A stretch of DNA of 64,000 bases, from contig NZ_CADIJO010000012.1 of the NCBI RefSeq assembly GCF_902859705.1, positions 1 through 64,000 on the forward strand, read 5' to 3'. The notes beneath the pieces are model-generated. The model was not told the origin of the DNA and did not search any database. It saw only the letters and a list, made by a program, of their open reading frames with translations. Shown one piece after another: positions 1 through 9,053 of the stretch (position 1 is its first letter; the number at the start of each line of letters is the position of its first letter). The position numbers and the translations under genes are program-made. Source of the DNA: Achromobacter deleyi (GTDB taxonomy: Bacteria; Pseudomonadota; Gammaproteobacteria; Burkholderiales; Burkholderiaceae_B).

Positions 1-656
1 CCGGATCGCGCAGCGCCCCGGGCAGCACCCCGGCCATCACCCCGGCCAGCCCCCCCAGGCGCGCCACGCTGGCCGGCTTTGCACGCCGTCCCGGCGCCTG
101 GGCCTTGGCGCTGGCCGCCTTCCTGTCGGCCATGACCGCCGTGGCGGGCTATGGCCTGTCCAAGCTGTTCCTGGTGGACGCGGGCTGGGCGGTCCAGGAC
201 GTGGGCCGTATCGGCATGGCCGGCGGCATGGTGACCGTGCTGCTGGGCTGCGGCGGCGGCGCCTGGCTGGTGGGCCGCGTCGGCGCGCGCGGCGCGCTGG
301 CGCTGGGTCTGGCGGCCTCTGGGGCGGCGGCGCTGGCCTGGCTGGCCCAGGCGCAGGGCTGGGTGCCGCCGCACGCCGCCATGGCCTACTTGGCCCAGGG
401 GCTGGGCGCGTTTGGCGCGGGGGCGGCCTCGGTGGCCCTGATGACGCTGGCCATGCGTTTTGCCGCCCGGGGCGCGCAGGCCGGCACCGACATGACCGCG
501 GTGCAGAGCGCGCGTGACCTGGGCGAGATCCTGACGTCGTCGCTGGTCACCGCGCTGGCCGCCCAATTGGGCTATGCGGCCGGATTTGGCGGCGGCTTGC
601 TGGCGGCGGCCGTGACCCTGGTTTTCGTGGCGACGGCGCTGCGCCACCCGGGGTGA
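1..656 (+). CDS. MFS transporter, C-terminal part (5' truncated)
   Basis: The reading frame is open from the left edge to a TGA at 654-656, so only the C-terminal part of the protein is present and its start lies outside. The visible residues are hydrophobic and Gly/Ala-rich, with several membrane helices separated by short polar loops, including a Gly-Arg-Val-Gly-Ala-Arg-Gly loop typical of major facilitator proteins. The segment reading GTDMTAVQSARDLGEI near the end resembles the last third of RhtX/FptX-type siderophore importers of the inner membrane, but this is only a resemblance. The substrate is unknown. The gene ends 64 bases before the Hsp70-like gene and runs the same way. Confidence 0.7.
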   Translation, partial: GSRSAPGSTPAITPASPPRRATLAGFARRPGAWALALAAFLSAMTAVAGYGLSKLFLVDAGWAVQDVGRIGMAGGMVTVLLGCGGGAWLVGRVGARGALALGLAASGAAALAWLAQAQGWVPPHAAMAYLAQGLGAFGAGAASVALMTLAMRFAARGAQAGTDMTAVQSARDLGEILTSSLVTALAAQLGYAAGFGGGLLAAAVTLVFVATALRHPG

Positions 657-720
657 AATGGCGTTTCGGGCGGTTGCGGCTACACTTGTGCGCCGTTTTG
701 CTTTCAGCCCCCGAATTTCC

Positions 721-1974
721 ATGATTTCCACCGCATGCGGCGTCGACTTCGGCACCTCGAACTCCACCGTCGGCTGGAGCCGCCCCGACCAGCGCGCGCT
801 TCTCGCCCTTGAAGACGGCAAGACCACGTTGCCCTCGGCAATTTTCTTCCACGACGAAGATGCCGAGGTCAGCTACGGCCGCGCGGCCATCTCCGACTAC
901 CTGGCGGGCTACGACGGGCGCCTGATGCGCTCGATGAAAAGCCTGCTGGGCAGCTCGCTCATCGACGGCTCGACCGAAGTGCAGGGCCGCTCGATTCCGT
1001 TCCGCGTGCTGCTCACCCGGTTCATCGCCGAGCTCAAGCGCCGCGCCGAAACCGCCGCCGGGCGCGAATTCACGCGCGCCGTGCTGGGCCGGCCGGTGTT
1101 CTTCGTGGACGACAACACGGCCGCCGACCAGACCGCGCAGGACACGCTGGGTGAAATCGCGCGCAGCGTCGGCTTCACCGACATCGAATTCCAGTTCGAA
1201 CCGCTGGCCGCCGCATTCGACTACGAATCGCAGATCGACCGCGAAGAGCTGGTGCTGGTCATCGACATCGGCGGCGGTACCTCGGACTTTTCGCTGATCC
1301 GCCTGGGGCCCGACCGCGCCGGCAAGGCCGACCGCCGCGAAGACATCCTGGCATACGGCGGCGTGCACATCGGCGGGGTCGACTTCGACAAGCAGCTGAG
1401 CCTGGCGCACGTCATGCCGCTGTTGGGCCTGGGCAGCCAGCTGCGCAGCGGCAAGGACGTGCCGTCCACGCAGTACGGCAACCTGGCCTGCTGGCACACC
1501 ATCAACCAGGCCTACACCCGCAAGGCGGCCGAGCATTTCGCCTACATCCGCGCCGAAGCCGGCGACCGCGAAAAGATCGACCTGCTGCTCAACCTGATCA
1601 AGCAGCGCGCCGGCCACTGGGTGGCGGTGCAGGTCGAAGAGGCCAAGATTGCGCTGTCCGAAACGCCGGCCGCGCGCATCGACCTGTCGCGCATCGCCCC
1701 CGACCTGGGCGTGGACGTCACCCGTCCGTCGTTCGATGTCAGCGTGGCGCGCCTGATCGAAAAGGTCGAGCAGACCGTGGGCGTGCTGCTGCGCGATGCG
1801 GGCGTGGCCACGACCGACGTGGACACCGTGTTCTTCACCGGCGGCTCCAGCCGCGTGCCGCGCCTGCGCGAAAGCGTGTCGGCCCTGGTGCCGGGCGCGC
1901 GCAGCGTCGAAGGCGATCTGTTCGGCAGCATCGGCGCCGGCCTGGCGCTGGACGCCCACCGCAAGTTCGGCTGA
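721..1974 (+). CDS. yegD: Hsp70-family protein, YegD type
   Basis: 417-residue protein made almost entirely of an actin/Hsp70 ATPase fold. Phosphate-1 motif (VDFGTSNS) lies at residues 8-15, phosphate-2 (DIGGGTSDFS) near 181-190, and the adenosine motif (FTGGSSRVPRLRE) near the C-terminus. There is no substrate-binding domain after it, which matches the YegD branch (about 450 residues) rather than DnaK. The ATG at 721 is preferred because the protein then opens directly into the first strand; the frame is open further upstream but that stretch has no homology-like features. The client and partner are unknown. It probably acts in the cytoplasm as an atypical chaperone-like ATPase. Confidence 0.8.
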   Translation: MISTACGVDFGTSNSTVGWSRPDQRALLALEDGKTTLPSAIFFHDEDAEVSYGRAAISDYLAGYDGRLMRSMKSLLGSSLIDGSTEVQGRSIPFRVLLTRFIAELKRRAETAAGREFTRAVLGRPVFFVDDNTAADQTAQDTLGEIARSVGFTDIEFQFEPLAAAFDYESQIDREELVLVIDIGGGTSDFSLIRLGPDRAGKADRREDILAYGGVHIGGVDFDKQLSLAHVMPLLGLGSQLRSGKDVPSTQYGNLACWHTINQAYTRKAAEHFAYIRAEAGDREKIDLLLNLIKQRAGHWVAVQVEEAKIALSETPAARIDLSRIAPDLGVDVTRPSFDVSVARLIEKVEQTVGVLLRDAGVATTDVDTVFFTGGSSRVPRLRESVSALVPGARSVEGDLFGSIGAGLALDAHRKFG

Positions 1975-1981
1975 TCGGCGC

Positions 1982-2902
1982 CTACTTCGCCAGCATCGCC
2001 GGCACCCGCTCGGCCAGCGCGTCGATCGCGACGCGCGTGCGCGACGGCAGGTAGCGCGCCTGCGGCCAGACGGCGTGCACGTCGTGCGCGGCCATTTTGT
2101 CGCCGTGCATCAGCACTTCCAGCTCGCCTGAACGCACATAGTGCGTCAGCATCCAGCACGGCAGCCACGCCAGCCCCGCGCCCGCGATGGCGGCGTCGGC
2201 GATGGCCTGCAGGTCGTCCAGGCGCAGCCGCGGCGGCACGTGCAGCTGGATCACCTGGCCGTCCGGCCCCATCACCGACCAGCCTTTCTCGACGCCGCCG
2301 TGGGCATAGACCACGCCCACGTGCTGGCGCATCTCGTCCAGCGTGACCGGGCGGCCGTGCGCGGCGATGTAGGCGGGCGATGCGCCGATGCCCATGGTCT
2401 GCAAGCCCAGGCGGCGTGCGGCCAGGCTGGAACTGTCGGGCAGGGGGCCGATGCGGATGCCCAGGTCGTAGCCTTCCTCGATCAGGTCCACCACGCGGTC
2501 ATTGAAGGAAATGTCGATCTGCAATTGCGGATACTGCAAGGCCAGTTCGCGCAGCACGGGCGCCACGCAATGGCGGCCGAACACCAGCGGGGCGCTCACC
2601 CGCAAGCGCCCTTGCGGCGAACGCCGGCCGCTGTCCAGCTCGGCCTCGGCGTCATGCAGTTCGGCCAGCGCGCGCACGCAGCGGTCGTAATAGGCCTGGC
2701 CGGCGTCGGTCAGGCTTTGCTGGCGGGTGGTGCGGTGAAACAGCCGCGTGCCCAGGCGGGCTTCGAGCCGGGCAATGGATTTGCCCACCGCCGAGCGGGT
2801 CAGGTTCAGGCGGTCGGCGGCCAGGGCGAAGCTGCCGGCTTCGGCCGCTTGCACGAAGACTTCGATGCCGCCCAGCCGGTCGTGGGTCGGGGGTGTGGCC
2901 AT
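1982..2902 (-). CDS. LysR-family transcriptional regulator
   Basis: 306-residue regulator. The N-terminal winged helix (EVFVQAAEAGSFALAADRL, then SAVGKSIARLEARLGTRLFHR) is a canonical LysR HTH, followed by a periplasmic-binding-like effector domain containing RVSAPLVFGRH and the IRIGPLPDSSSLAARRL stretch. The start at 2902 is favoured over 2929 because it begins a few residues before the HTH. It is divergent from the MDR oxidoreductase at 3040, the usual LysR arrangement, so that gene is its likely target. The intergenic region carries an inverted repeat (2931-2953) that could be the operator. The effector is unknown. Confidence 0.88.
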   Translation of the reverse strand: MATPPTHDRLGGIEVFVQAAEAGSFALAADRLNLTRSAVGKSIARLEARLGTRLFHRTTRQQSLTDAGQAYYDRCVRALAELHDAEAELDSGRRSPQGRLRVSAPLVFGRHCVAPVLRELALQYPQLQIDISFNDRVVDLIEEGYDLGIRIGPLPDSSSLAARRLGLQTMGIGASPAYIAAHGRPVTLDEMRQHVGVVYAHGGVEKGWSVMGPDGQVIQLHVPPRLRLDDLQAIADAAIAGAGLAWLPCWMLTHYVRSGELEVLMHGDKMAAHDVHAVWPQARYLPSRTRVAIDALAERVPAMLAK

Positions 2903-2930
2903 AATGAATTGGTTCCTTGGTGGAAACATT

Positions 2931-2953
2931 CAGTGGAATAAATGCCGCCACTG
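2931..2953. promoter_or_regulatory. Inverted repeat in LysR/oxidoreductase intergenic region
   Basis: CAGTGG at 2931-2936 and CCACTG at 2948-2953 form a perfect 6-base inverted repeat with an 11-base spacer, the T-N11-A-like geometry used by LysR proteins. It lies between the divergent starts at 2902 and 3040. A direct repeat TTGGTTCC (2909-2916 and 2960-2967) flanks it. Binding is inferred from position and symmetry only. Confidence 0.45.
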
Positions 2954-3039
2954 GATAGTTTGGTTCCCGGATATCGTAACCCTACCGCGCCGCGCCGTCA
3001 TGGCCGGCATTCAGAACCCGATTCATCAAGGACATCATC

Positions 3040-4059
3040 ATGCAGGCATACCAGGTAACCGGCGGGCAGGGCATCGGCTCGCTCAAGCGCGTGGCGCTGA
3101 CCCCGCGCGAACCCGGCCCGTTCGAAGTGCGCGTGCGCATCAAGGCCGTTTCCCTGAACTTTCGCGACCTGATGGTCGCGCGCGGCGACTACCTGAAGAC
3201 CTCGGGCGCCCCCGTGATTCCCGCGTCCGACGCGGCTGGCGAAGTTCTGGCCGTGGGCGCGGGCGTCACGCGCTTCAAAAAGGGCGACCGCGTGATGGGC
3301 GCCTTCATGCCCAACTGGATCGACGGCGACCCCACGCCCGCCAACACCGCGCTGGCGCCGGGCGCTGCCACCGACGGCGTGCTGGCCACGGAAGCGATCT
3401 ATGCCGAGCACGGCCTGGTGGCGATTCCGGATTCGCTGTCCGACGAGCAGGCCGCCACGCTGCCGTGCGCCGCCGTCACGGCCTGGAACACCCTGTTCGT
3501 GGCCGGCCAGGCCCGCGCCGGCCAGACGGCGTTGCTGCTGGGCACCGGCGGCGTCTCGATCTGGGGGCTGCAACTGGCCAAGGCCGCGGGCCTGCGCGCC
3601 ATCATCACGTCGTCCAGCGCCGACAAGCTGGCGCGCGCCCGCGAACTGGGCGCCGACGGCCTGATCAACTATCGCGACACCCCGGAATGGCAGGACGAAG
3701 TGCTGCGCCTGACGCACGGAGAAGGCGCGCACGTGGTGCTGGAAGTGGGCGGCGAGGGCACATTGGTGCGTTCGGTGGCGGCGGCGCGCATGGGCGGCAC
3801 CATCGGCATCATCGGCGGGGTCAGCGGCTTTGCGGCCACGCCGGTGTCGCCGCTGGCGCTGATCGCCGGCAGCAAGCGCCTGCAAGGCATATTCGTGGGC
3901 AGCCGCAAGATGCTGGAAGACGTGACGCGGCTGGTGCACACGGCGCGCATCGCGCCGGTGATCGACCGTGTCTTCGGCTTCGATGAAGCGCCCGCCGCGT
4001 TCGAGCACCTGGCTTCGGGCCGCCACTTCGGCAAGATCGTGATCCGCGTCGACGCCTGA
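3040..4059 (+). CDS. Medium-chain NAD(P)-dependent oxidoreductase (MDR7-like)
   Basis: 339-residue medium-chain dehydrogenase/reductase. The N-terminal GroES-like part includes VSLNFRDLMVARGDY and the PNWIDGDPTP loop; the Rossmann part has the nucleotide loop LLGTGGVSIWGLQLAKAAG, and the C-terminus ends in HFGKIVIRV. The GHE catalytic-zinc motif of classical alcohol dehydrogenases is replaced by ASDAAGEV, so it is probably a zinc-independent member, as in quinone reductase-like MDRs. It is often annotated as zinc-dependent alcohol dehydrogenase. It is divergent from the LysR gene and likely controlled by it. Substrate unknown. Confidence 0.85.
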   Translation: MQAYQVTGGQGIGSLKRVALTPREPGPFEVRVRIKAVSLNFRDLMVARGDYLKTSGAPVIPASDAAGEVLAVGAGVTRFKKGDRVMGAFMPNWIDGDPTPANTALAPGAATDGVLATEAIYAEHGLVAIPDSLSDEQAATLPCAAVTAWNTLFVAGQARAGQTALLLGTGGVSIWGLQLAKAAGLRAIITSSSADKLARARELGADGLINYRDTPEWQDEVLRLTHGEGAHVVLEVGGEGTLVRSVAAARMGGTIGIIGGVSGFAATPVSPLALIAGSKRLQGIFVGSRKMLEDVTRLVHTARIAPVIDRVFGFDEAPAAFEHLASGRHFGKIVIRVDA

Positions 4060-4194
4060 CCGGTGAGCAGGGACGGCGCCGTTGACGCGCAGGCTGCGCC
4101 GCCGCGTCGGGGGCAGCAAGCGCGATGGTAAGCTGCAAGCTTGCCCGCCGGGCCGCCTGTTGCGCCCGGCGCTCGTTTGCCGACCCGTCCCGCC

Positions 4195-4782
4195 ATGATC
4201 CACAAGCCCGATTCGCACCTGTTCGAAGAACGCGTTGCCAGCGAAGCGCCCTACGAGGGCCGCTTCCTCAAGATCCGCAACGACACCGTCCGCCTGCCCA
4301 ACGGCCATACGTCCACGCGTGAATACGTGGTGCATCCCGGCGCGGTGGTGGTGATTCCGCTGCTGGACGACGGCCGCGTGCTGCTCGAACGCCAGTTCCG
4401 CTACCCGGTTGGCCAGGTCATGACGGAATTTCCTGCCGGCAAGCTGGACCCGGGCGAAGACCCGCTGGTCTGCGGCCAGCGCGAACTGCTCGAAGAAACC
4501 GGCTACACCGCCACGCAATGGGCCCGCGCCGGCGCCTTGCACCTGGCCATCGCCTATTCCACCGAGATCATCCACATCTACTTCGCCCGCGGTTTGCGCG
4601 CCGGCCCGCAGCAGCTGGACCCGGACGAATTCCTGGACGTCTTCAGCGCCCAGCCGGCCGACCTGATCGCCGCCTGCGCCAAGGGCGAGGTCACCGACGC
4701 CAAGACCCTGACCTGCGTGCTGTGGCTGCAGAACGTGCTGTCCGGCGCCTGGCAGCTGGACTGGCAGGATCACCCGGCCTGA
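4195..4782 (+). CDS. NUDIX hydrolase, ADP-ribose pyrophosphatase-like
   Basis: 195-residue NUDIX protein. The box G-x5-E-x7-REL-x-EE-x-G is complete: GKLDPGEDP, then RELLEETGY, around residues 82-104. An EFPAGKLDPGE lead-in and the GRVLLERQFRYPVG strand are typical of ADP-ribose/nucleoside-diphosphate-sugar pyrophosphatases (NudF/YffH-like), which hydrolyse ADP-ribose to AMP and ribose 5-phosphate using Mg2+. The start at 4195 matches the family N-terminus; an upstream in-frame start at 4141 would add a non-conserved extension. The ferredoxin gene follows 34 bases later on the same strand. Confidence 0.85.
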   Translation: MIHKPDSHLFEERVASEAPYEGRFLKIRNDTVRLPNGHTSTREYVVHPGAVVVIPLLDDGRVLLERQFRYPVGQVMTEFPAGKLDPGEDPLVCGQRELLEETGYTATQWARAGALHLAIAYSTEIIHIYFARGLRAGPQQLDPDEFLDVFSAQPADLIAACAKGEVTDAKTLTCVLWLQNVLSGAWQLDWQDHPA

Positions 4783-4816
4783 CGCGGCCCGGCTGTTGCC
4801 CGGCCCGGTGCTTCCC

Positions 4817-5152
4817 ATGCCCGCCTTTCCCGTGCTGCTGCAACCGTCCGGCCTGCGCTTCGAGGCCGACGCGGACACGCCCGTGCTGGCCGCCGCACAG
4901 GCTGCCGGCATCAAGCTGCCCAGCTCGTGCCGCAACGGCACCTGCCGCGCCTGCATGTGCCTGCTGCTCGAAGGCGACATCGCCTACCGCATCGAATGGC
5001 CGGGCCTGTCGCGCGACGAAAAGGAAGAAGGCTGGATCCTGCCCTGCGTGGCCCACGCCTGTTCGCCGCTCGAGATCCAGTCCTTGCAGGCCGAACGCAT
5101 CGAAGCCGCCCCGCCCGCGCCGCCGCGGCCCCTGACCGGGGCGCGGCGCTAG
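4817..5152 (+). CDS. Small [2Fe-2S] ferredoxin-type protein
   Basis: About 111 residues with one plant/adrenodoxin-like 2Fe-2S domain. The ligand pattern C-x4-C-x2-C (SCRNGTCRAC) near residues 36-45 is followed about 30 residues later by the fourth ligand in LPCVAHA. It is a single-domain electron carrier without a fused reductase, so it must work with a separate partner. The ATG at 4817 starts right at the domain; a TTG at 4796 is possible. It lies just after the NUDIX gene, with no clear functional link. The gene ends against the convergent PepSY gene. Confidence 0.82.
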   Translation: MPAFPVLLQPSGLRFEADADTPVLAAAQAAGIKLPSSCRNGTCRACMCLLLEGDIAYRIEWPGLSRDEKEEGWILPCVAHACSPLEIQSLQAERIEAAPPAPPRPLTGARR

Positions 5153-5181
5153 GGCTACGCGCCTGATCGCGTGATGCGGGC

Positions 5182-6384
5182 CTAGGTGCCTGGGTGCGAG
5201 CGCTCGCGCCCTTGCCGCCGGGCGCGCCGCTTGCGGGCCCAGAGCAGCACGCCGGTCACGCTCAGCATCGCCACCACCAGCCCCAGCGCCGACATCAGCA
5301 CGCGGCCCGGCAGGCCGATGATGCGGCCGGTATGCAGCGGCAGTTGCGCCTGCAGGAAGACATCGCCCGCACTGCCGCGGCCCGGAATGCGGTCGCCGAT
5401 CACCTCGCCCGACTGGCTGTCCAGGTAGATCCACGGGCGCCCCAGGCCCGATGGCGTGTCGTCGCCGGGTTCGAAGAAATGGACGCCGTACAGGCGGTAG
5501 GGGGTGCTGTAGAACAACGCGCCCGCCGGCAATGTCCAGCCGCGTTCGCGGGCCTCGGCCTGGCCGAGCTGCAAGGCGCGGGCGCGGGTGATGCCCGGTT
5601 CGACGAATTGCGCAGGCGCCGCCGGCCGCCGCAGCGCGAAGATGTCGGGCGTGAGCGGCGACAGGAACGCCACCAGCGGCCGCACCACTTCGCGCCCCAG
5701 GTTCATCGACACCGAGGTCACCGCCACCATCAGCAACAGGCCCCACACCCATACCCCGCCCGCGCGGTGCAGGTCGAAGACCAGCTTGGGCCGGCCCTGG
5801 CGCAGCCGGAATGACAGCGACTTGTGCCAGGCCTTGCGGCTGGGAAACGAAATGGCCAGCGCGATCAGGCAATCCAGCGCCCAGATGATCGCGACGATGC
5901 CCATGAACCAGGTGCCCAGTTCAAAACCGCCCACGTCCGGCAGATGCAGGGTGTAGTGCAGCTTGTACAGGAACGGCATCAGGTTTTCGCGCGCCAGCGA
6001 CACCTCGCCCCAGTAGCGCGAACCCCGCACCGCGCCGGTGACGGGGTCGAGCGTGATCTGGTTGAACGCCAGCGGGTAAGGCCGGCCGGTGGCCGGGTCG
6101 ATGCGCGGCACCACCGACATGCCCAGCGCATGGCCGGGTTCGATGGTCAGCGGCAGATAGGCCACGCGCAGGCGCGGATCGGCCGCTTCCAGGCCGGCCG
6201 CCAGGTCCAGCGCCGGACGCAGCGTGGCGCCTGCCGGCGCGGGGGCGTCGAACAGTTGCGGGTTCAGCCATTCGTCCAGCTCGTGGTCCCACGAGATGAT
6301 GGCGCCGGTCAGGCCGGACACGAACAGGAACAGCGCCAGGAACAGGCCTGCCCAGCGATGCAGCAGGCGCAGCAACGAGGCCAT
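5182..6384 (-). CDS. PepSY-associated transmembrane protein (iron-uptake cluster)
   Basis: 400 residues, inner membrane. It begins with LLRLLHRWAGLFLALFLFVSGLTGAIISW, the first helix and conserved His of PepSY-TM proteins, then a periplasmic PepSY region, a central helix pair (FMGIVAIIWALDCLIALAISF), WVWGLLLMVAVTSVSMNLGREV, and a final helix before a basic tail. Such proteins accompany TonB siderophore receptors and are thought to act in periplasmic or membrane ferric reduction. The gene follows the receptor by 6 bases on the same strand, so the two are almost certainly co-transcribed. Reductase activity is inferred from family context. Confidence 0.87.
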   Translation of the reverse strand: MASLLRLLHRWAGLFLALFLFVSGLTGAIISWDHELDEWLNPQLFDAPAPAGATLRPALDLAAGLEAADPRLRVAYLPLTIEPGHALGMSVVPRIDPATGRPYPLAFNQITLDPVTGAVRGSRYWGEVSLARENLMPFLYKLHYTLHLPDVGGFELGTWFMGIVAIIWALDCLIALAISFPSRKAWHKSLSFRLRQGRPKLVFDLHRAGGVWVWGLLLMVAVTSVSMNLGREVVRPLVAFLSPLTPDIFALRRPAAPAQFVEPGITRARALQLGQAEARERGWTLPAGALFYSTPYRLYGVHFFEPGDDTPSGLGRPWIYLDSQSGEVIGDRIPGRGSAGDVFLQAQLPLHTGRIIGLPGRVLMSALGLVVAMLSVTGVLLWARKRRARRQGRERSHPGT

Positions 6385-6390
6385 CGCCGT

Positions 6391-8901
6391 CTACCAGCGG
6401 TACGTGGTGCTGAGCAGCAGCGTGCGGCGAGGGCCGTAGTAGCACGCGTTCAGGGGCGAGCCGCCGCACGGGTTGGCCACGTAGAGCTTGTCGAACAGGT
6501 TGGCGACCTTGAACTGCATGCGCCAGTGCGTGTTGGGCTCATAGCCCAGCACCATGTCGTAGACCGTGTAGGCGGGCGTCTTGACCGAGGTGGCGTAGGC
6601 GTTGTCGGGGTCCGCGGCCGTGGGGCCGTAGTCAAGCGTGCTGCCCAGGTAGCGCACGCCGCCGCCGATGGACACGCCGCGCAGCGCGGTCGAGGCCAGG
6701 CGGTAGTTCACCCACAGCGAGGCCATGTGGCGCGGCGAAGTCGTGCCCCAGGAATCCTGCGGCCGCGTGCCTTCCTGGCCCGGCGTGTTGCTGCGCGTGA
6801 CCTTGGCATCCAGGAAGGTGTAGCTGGCCAGCACCGACCACTGCGGCGTGGGTTCCCAAGTGCCCTCCAGTTCCACCCCTCGTGAACGCACCTGCCCGGC
6901 CTGGATCGAATTGGCCGGGTCGTTCGGGTCTTGCGTCAGCACGTTGTTCTGGCGGATGTCGTAGACCGAGGCCGTCAGCATCAGGTGGCGGCCGGCGGGC
7001 TCGTAGCGCAGGCCGGCTTCCATGCTGCGCCCGCGCGTGGGCTGGTAGGGCGAGCCATCCTTGCTGGCCTGGGCCGTGGGCTGGAACGATTCGGCGTAGT
7101 TCACGAACGGCGACAGGCCATTGTCGGCGCGGTAGAGCGCGCCGGCCTGGTAGGTGGTGGCGTTGTCCCGCTGGTTCAGGTCCAGCGTGCCCAGCGGATC
7201 GCGGGTCTCGGTGCGCGCGCGGTCGTGGCGTACGCCGCCGCGCACGATCCAGTGCTCGCCGAGCGACAGGCGGTCCTGGAAGTACACGCCGGTCTGGCGC
7301 GCGGTGACGTCGCGCGCCCAGGGCGTGGTCGGGTCGGGGATGGCCTGGCCGTATTGCGGGTCCAGGATGTCCAGCACCGGCGCCTTGCCGGACCACTGGC
7401 GGTCGTTGTAGCGGGTCAGGCTGGCGTCCAGCCCCACCAGCAGGCGATGCGTCACCGGGCCGGTGTGGGCGGTCCAGGCCAGCTGGTTGTCCATGGTGTA
7501 GACCTTGGAGCGCAGCTGGTTGCGGTTGGCGTCGCGATACAGCAGGTGGCCGGTTTCATCCAGGTCGTAGTCGTCGTTCAAGAGCGCGCGGCCGCGCACG
7601 TACTTGGCGTCGTAGTCCATCGATTCGACCCGCAGCCCCTGGCGGAACACGGCGTCGCCGCCGAGCTTGTATTCCAGCAGCGTGCCCAGCGACTTCTGGG
7701 TCCGGTCGAAACGGTTGAAATCCGGCTCGCCCGGATAGAAGCTGGAACTGATCGGGCCCCACGGGCTTGAGAACAGCGTGCCCGTGCGCGGGTACCACAG
7801 GCCCCACGCCGCGCGGTCTTTCTGGTAGTTGGCCAGCACGGTCAGCGTGGTGTCGGCGTTGGGTTTCCAGGTCAGCGCGGGTGCGATGTAGCCGTGGTCG
7901 TCGGGCGCATAGCGCATCTGCGTGTCGCTGTCGCGCACGTTGCCCGTCAGCCGGTACAGCACCGTGCCGTCGCTTGCGACCGGGCCGCCCAGGTCGAACT
8001 GCGCCTGTTTGCGGTCGTGGCTGCCCACGCCCAGGGTCACCTCGTGCAGCGGGTCGTCGGTGGGCCGCTTGGTCACGGCGTTGATCAGGCCGCCCGGCGA
8101 ATTCTGGCCATACAGCACCGAGCTGGGCCCCTTGAGCACTTCCAGCCGCTCCAGGCCGTACGAATCGATGCGCATGCCGATCTTGCTGCCCGAGGCGCGC
8201 AGGCCGTCGCGGTACATGCCGAACACCGATTGGTTGAAGCCGCGCACCGTGATCCAGTCATAGCGCGGGTCTTCGCCGTAGGCCGACGTGTTCACGCCCG
8301 CCACGTAGTGCAGCGCGTCGGTGATCGTCTGCGCGCCCTGGTCGTTCATCTGGTCGCGCGTGACCACCGTGACGGATTGCGGCGTTTCCGACAGCGCGGT
8401 GTCGTCCTTGCCGGCCGTCATGGTGCGGGTGGCGATGTAGCCGGCGACCGGGCCGACCGGCGATTCGCCGTTGCCGGTCACCGTGATCGACGGCAAGTTC
8501 GACACCCCGCCGGCCGCCTGCGGCGCGCGTTCCAGGGTGTAGCCGCCGCCCGCGTCCGGACGCGCCTGCAGGCCGGTGCCCGCCAGCAGCGCGCGCAACG
8601 CGCCGGCCGCCGTGTAGTCGCCGCGCACGCCGGGGCTGGTCTTGCCCTGCGCCAGTTCCGTCGGGCCGGCCAGCAGCAGGCCCGATTCCCCCAGAAAGCG
8701 CGTCAGCGTGGCGCTGAGCGGGCCGGGGGGAATGTCGTAGCGCCGCAGCGCGTCGGCGGCGGTCTGGGCGGCGGGTGCGGTATCTTGCGCCTGCGCGCCG
8801 GGCGTCCCGGCAACGGCCAGCAGCGCGCCGGCGGCCAGGCCCTGCAGCAACGATAGCGGACGGCGGCCGCGGGCGGGGCGAGGAGGGGACTTGCGGGACA
8901 T
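6391..8901 (-). CDS. TonB-dependent siderophore receptor with signalling domain
   Basis: 836-residue outer-membrane receptor of the FpvA/FecA class. Signal peptide at residues 1 to about 38 (ending AQA); an STN signalling domain follows (LRRYDIPPGPLSATLTRF to YTLER), then a plug domain (ALSETPQSVTVVTRDQM, with YDWITVRGFNQ and GPSSVLYGQNSPGGLIN), then a 22-strand-type barrel ending in an aromatic residue (Trp). The STN domain is what talks to FecR-type anti-sigma factors, and the fecI/fecR pair lies immediately upstream on the same strand. The start at 8901 is chosen for its proper signal peptide. The siderophore cannot be told from sequence. Confidence 0.93.
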   Translation of the reverse strand: MSRKSPPRPARGRRPLSLLQGLAAGALLAVAGTPGAQAQDTAPAAQTAADALRRYDIPPGPLSATLTRFLGESGLLLAGPTELAQGKTSPGVRGDYTAAGALRALLAGTGLQARPDAGGGYTLERAPQAAGGVSNLPSITVTGNGESPVGPVAGYIATRTMTAGKDDTALSETPQSVTVVTRDQMNDQGAQTITDALHYVAGVNTSAYGEDPRYDWITVRGFNQSVFGMYRDGLRASGSKIGMRIDSYGLERLEVLKGPSSVLYGQNSPGGLINAVTKRPTDDPLHEVTLGVGSHDRKQAQFDLGGPVASDGTVLYRLTGNVRDSDTQMRYAPDDHGYIAPALTWKPNADTTLTVLANYQKDRAAWGLWYPRTGTLFSSPWGPISSSFYPGEPDFNRFDRTQKSLGTLLEYKLGGDAVFRQGLRVESMDYDAKYVRGRALLNDDYDLDETGHLLYRDANRNQLRSKVYTMDNQLAWTAHTGPVTHRLLVGLDASLTRYNDRQWSGKAPVLDILDPQYGQAIPDPTTPWARDVTARQTGVYFQDRLSLGEHWIVRGGVRHDRARTETRDPLGTLDLNQRDNATTYQAGALYRADNGLSPFVNYAESFQPTAQASKDGSPYQPTRGRSMEAGLRYEPAGRHLMLTASVYDIRQNNVLTQDPNDPANSIQAGQVRSRGVELEGTWEPTPQWSVLASYTFLDAKVTRSNTPGQEGTRPQDSWGTTSPRHMASLWVNYRLASTALRGVSIGGGVRYLGSTLDYGPTAADPDNAYATSVKTPAYTVYDMVLGYEPNTHWRMQFKVANLFDKLYVANPCGGSPLNACYYGPRRTLLLSTTYRW

Positions 8902-9053
8902 GGAATCTTTCTCTCGAACAGGTGGCAGGCAGGGCGAGCCGCGGCAGGGCCACGGATCGCTTACTCCTGCTTGATCGAACGAGAGGGCAAAAGTCGGAAC
9001 CAGTTTTTGAAAAAAAGAGGAAATGGGCCGATGGGGCCAGGGCAGACCGGGCG

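Noticed and set aside
8902-9053. FecI-type promoter or Fur box directly upstream of the TonB receptor
   Set aside because: No sequence resembling the FecI -35/-10 elements or the Fur consensus stands out; the upstream Fur-like site at 10632 is better.
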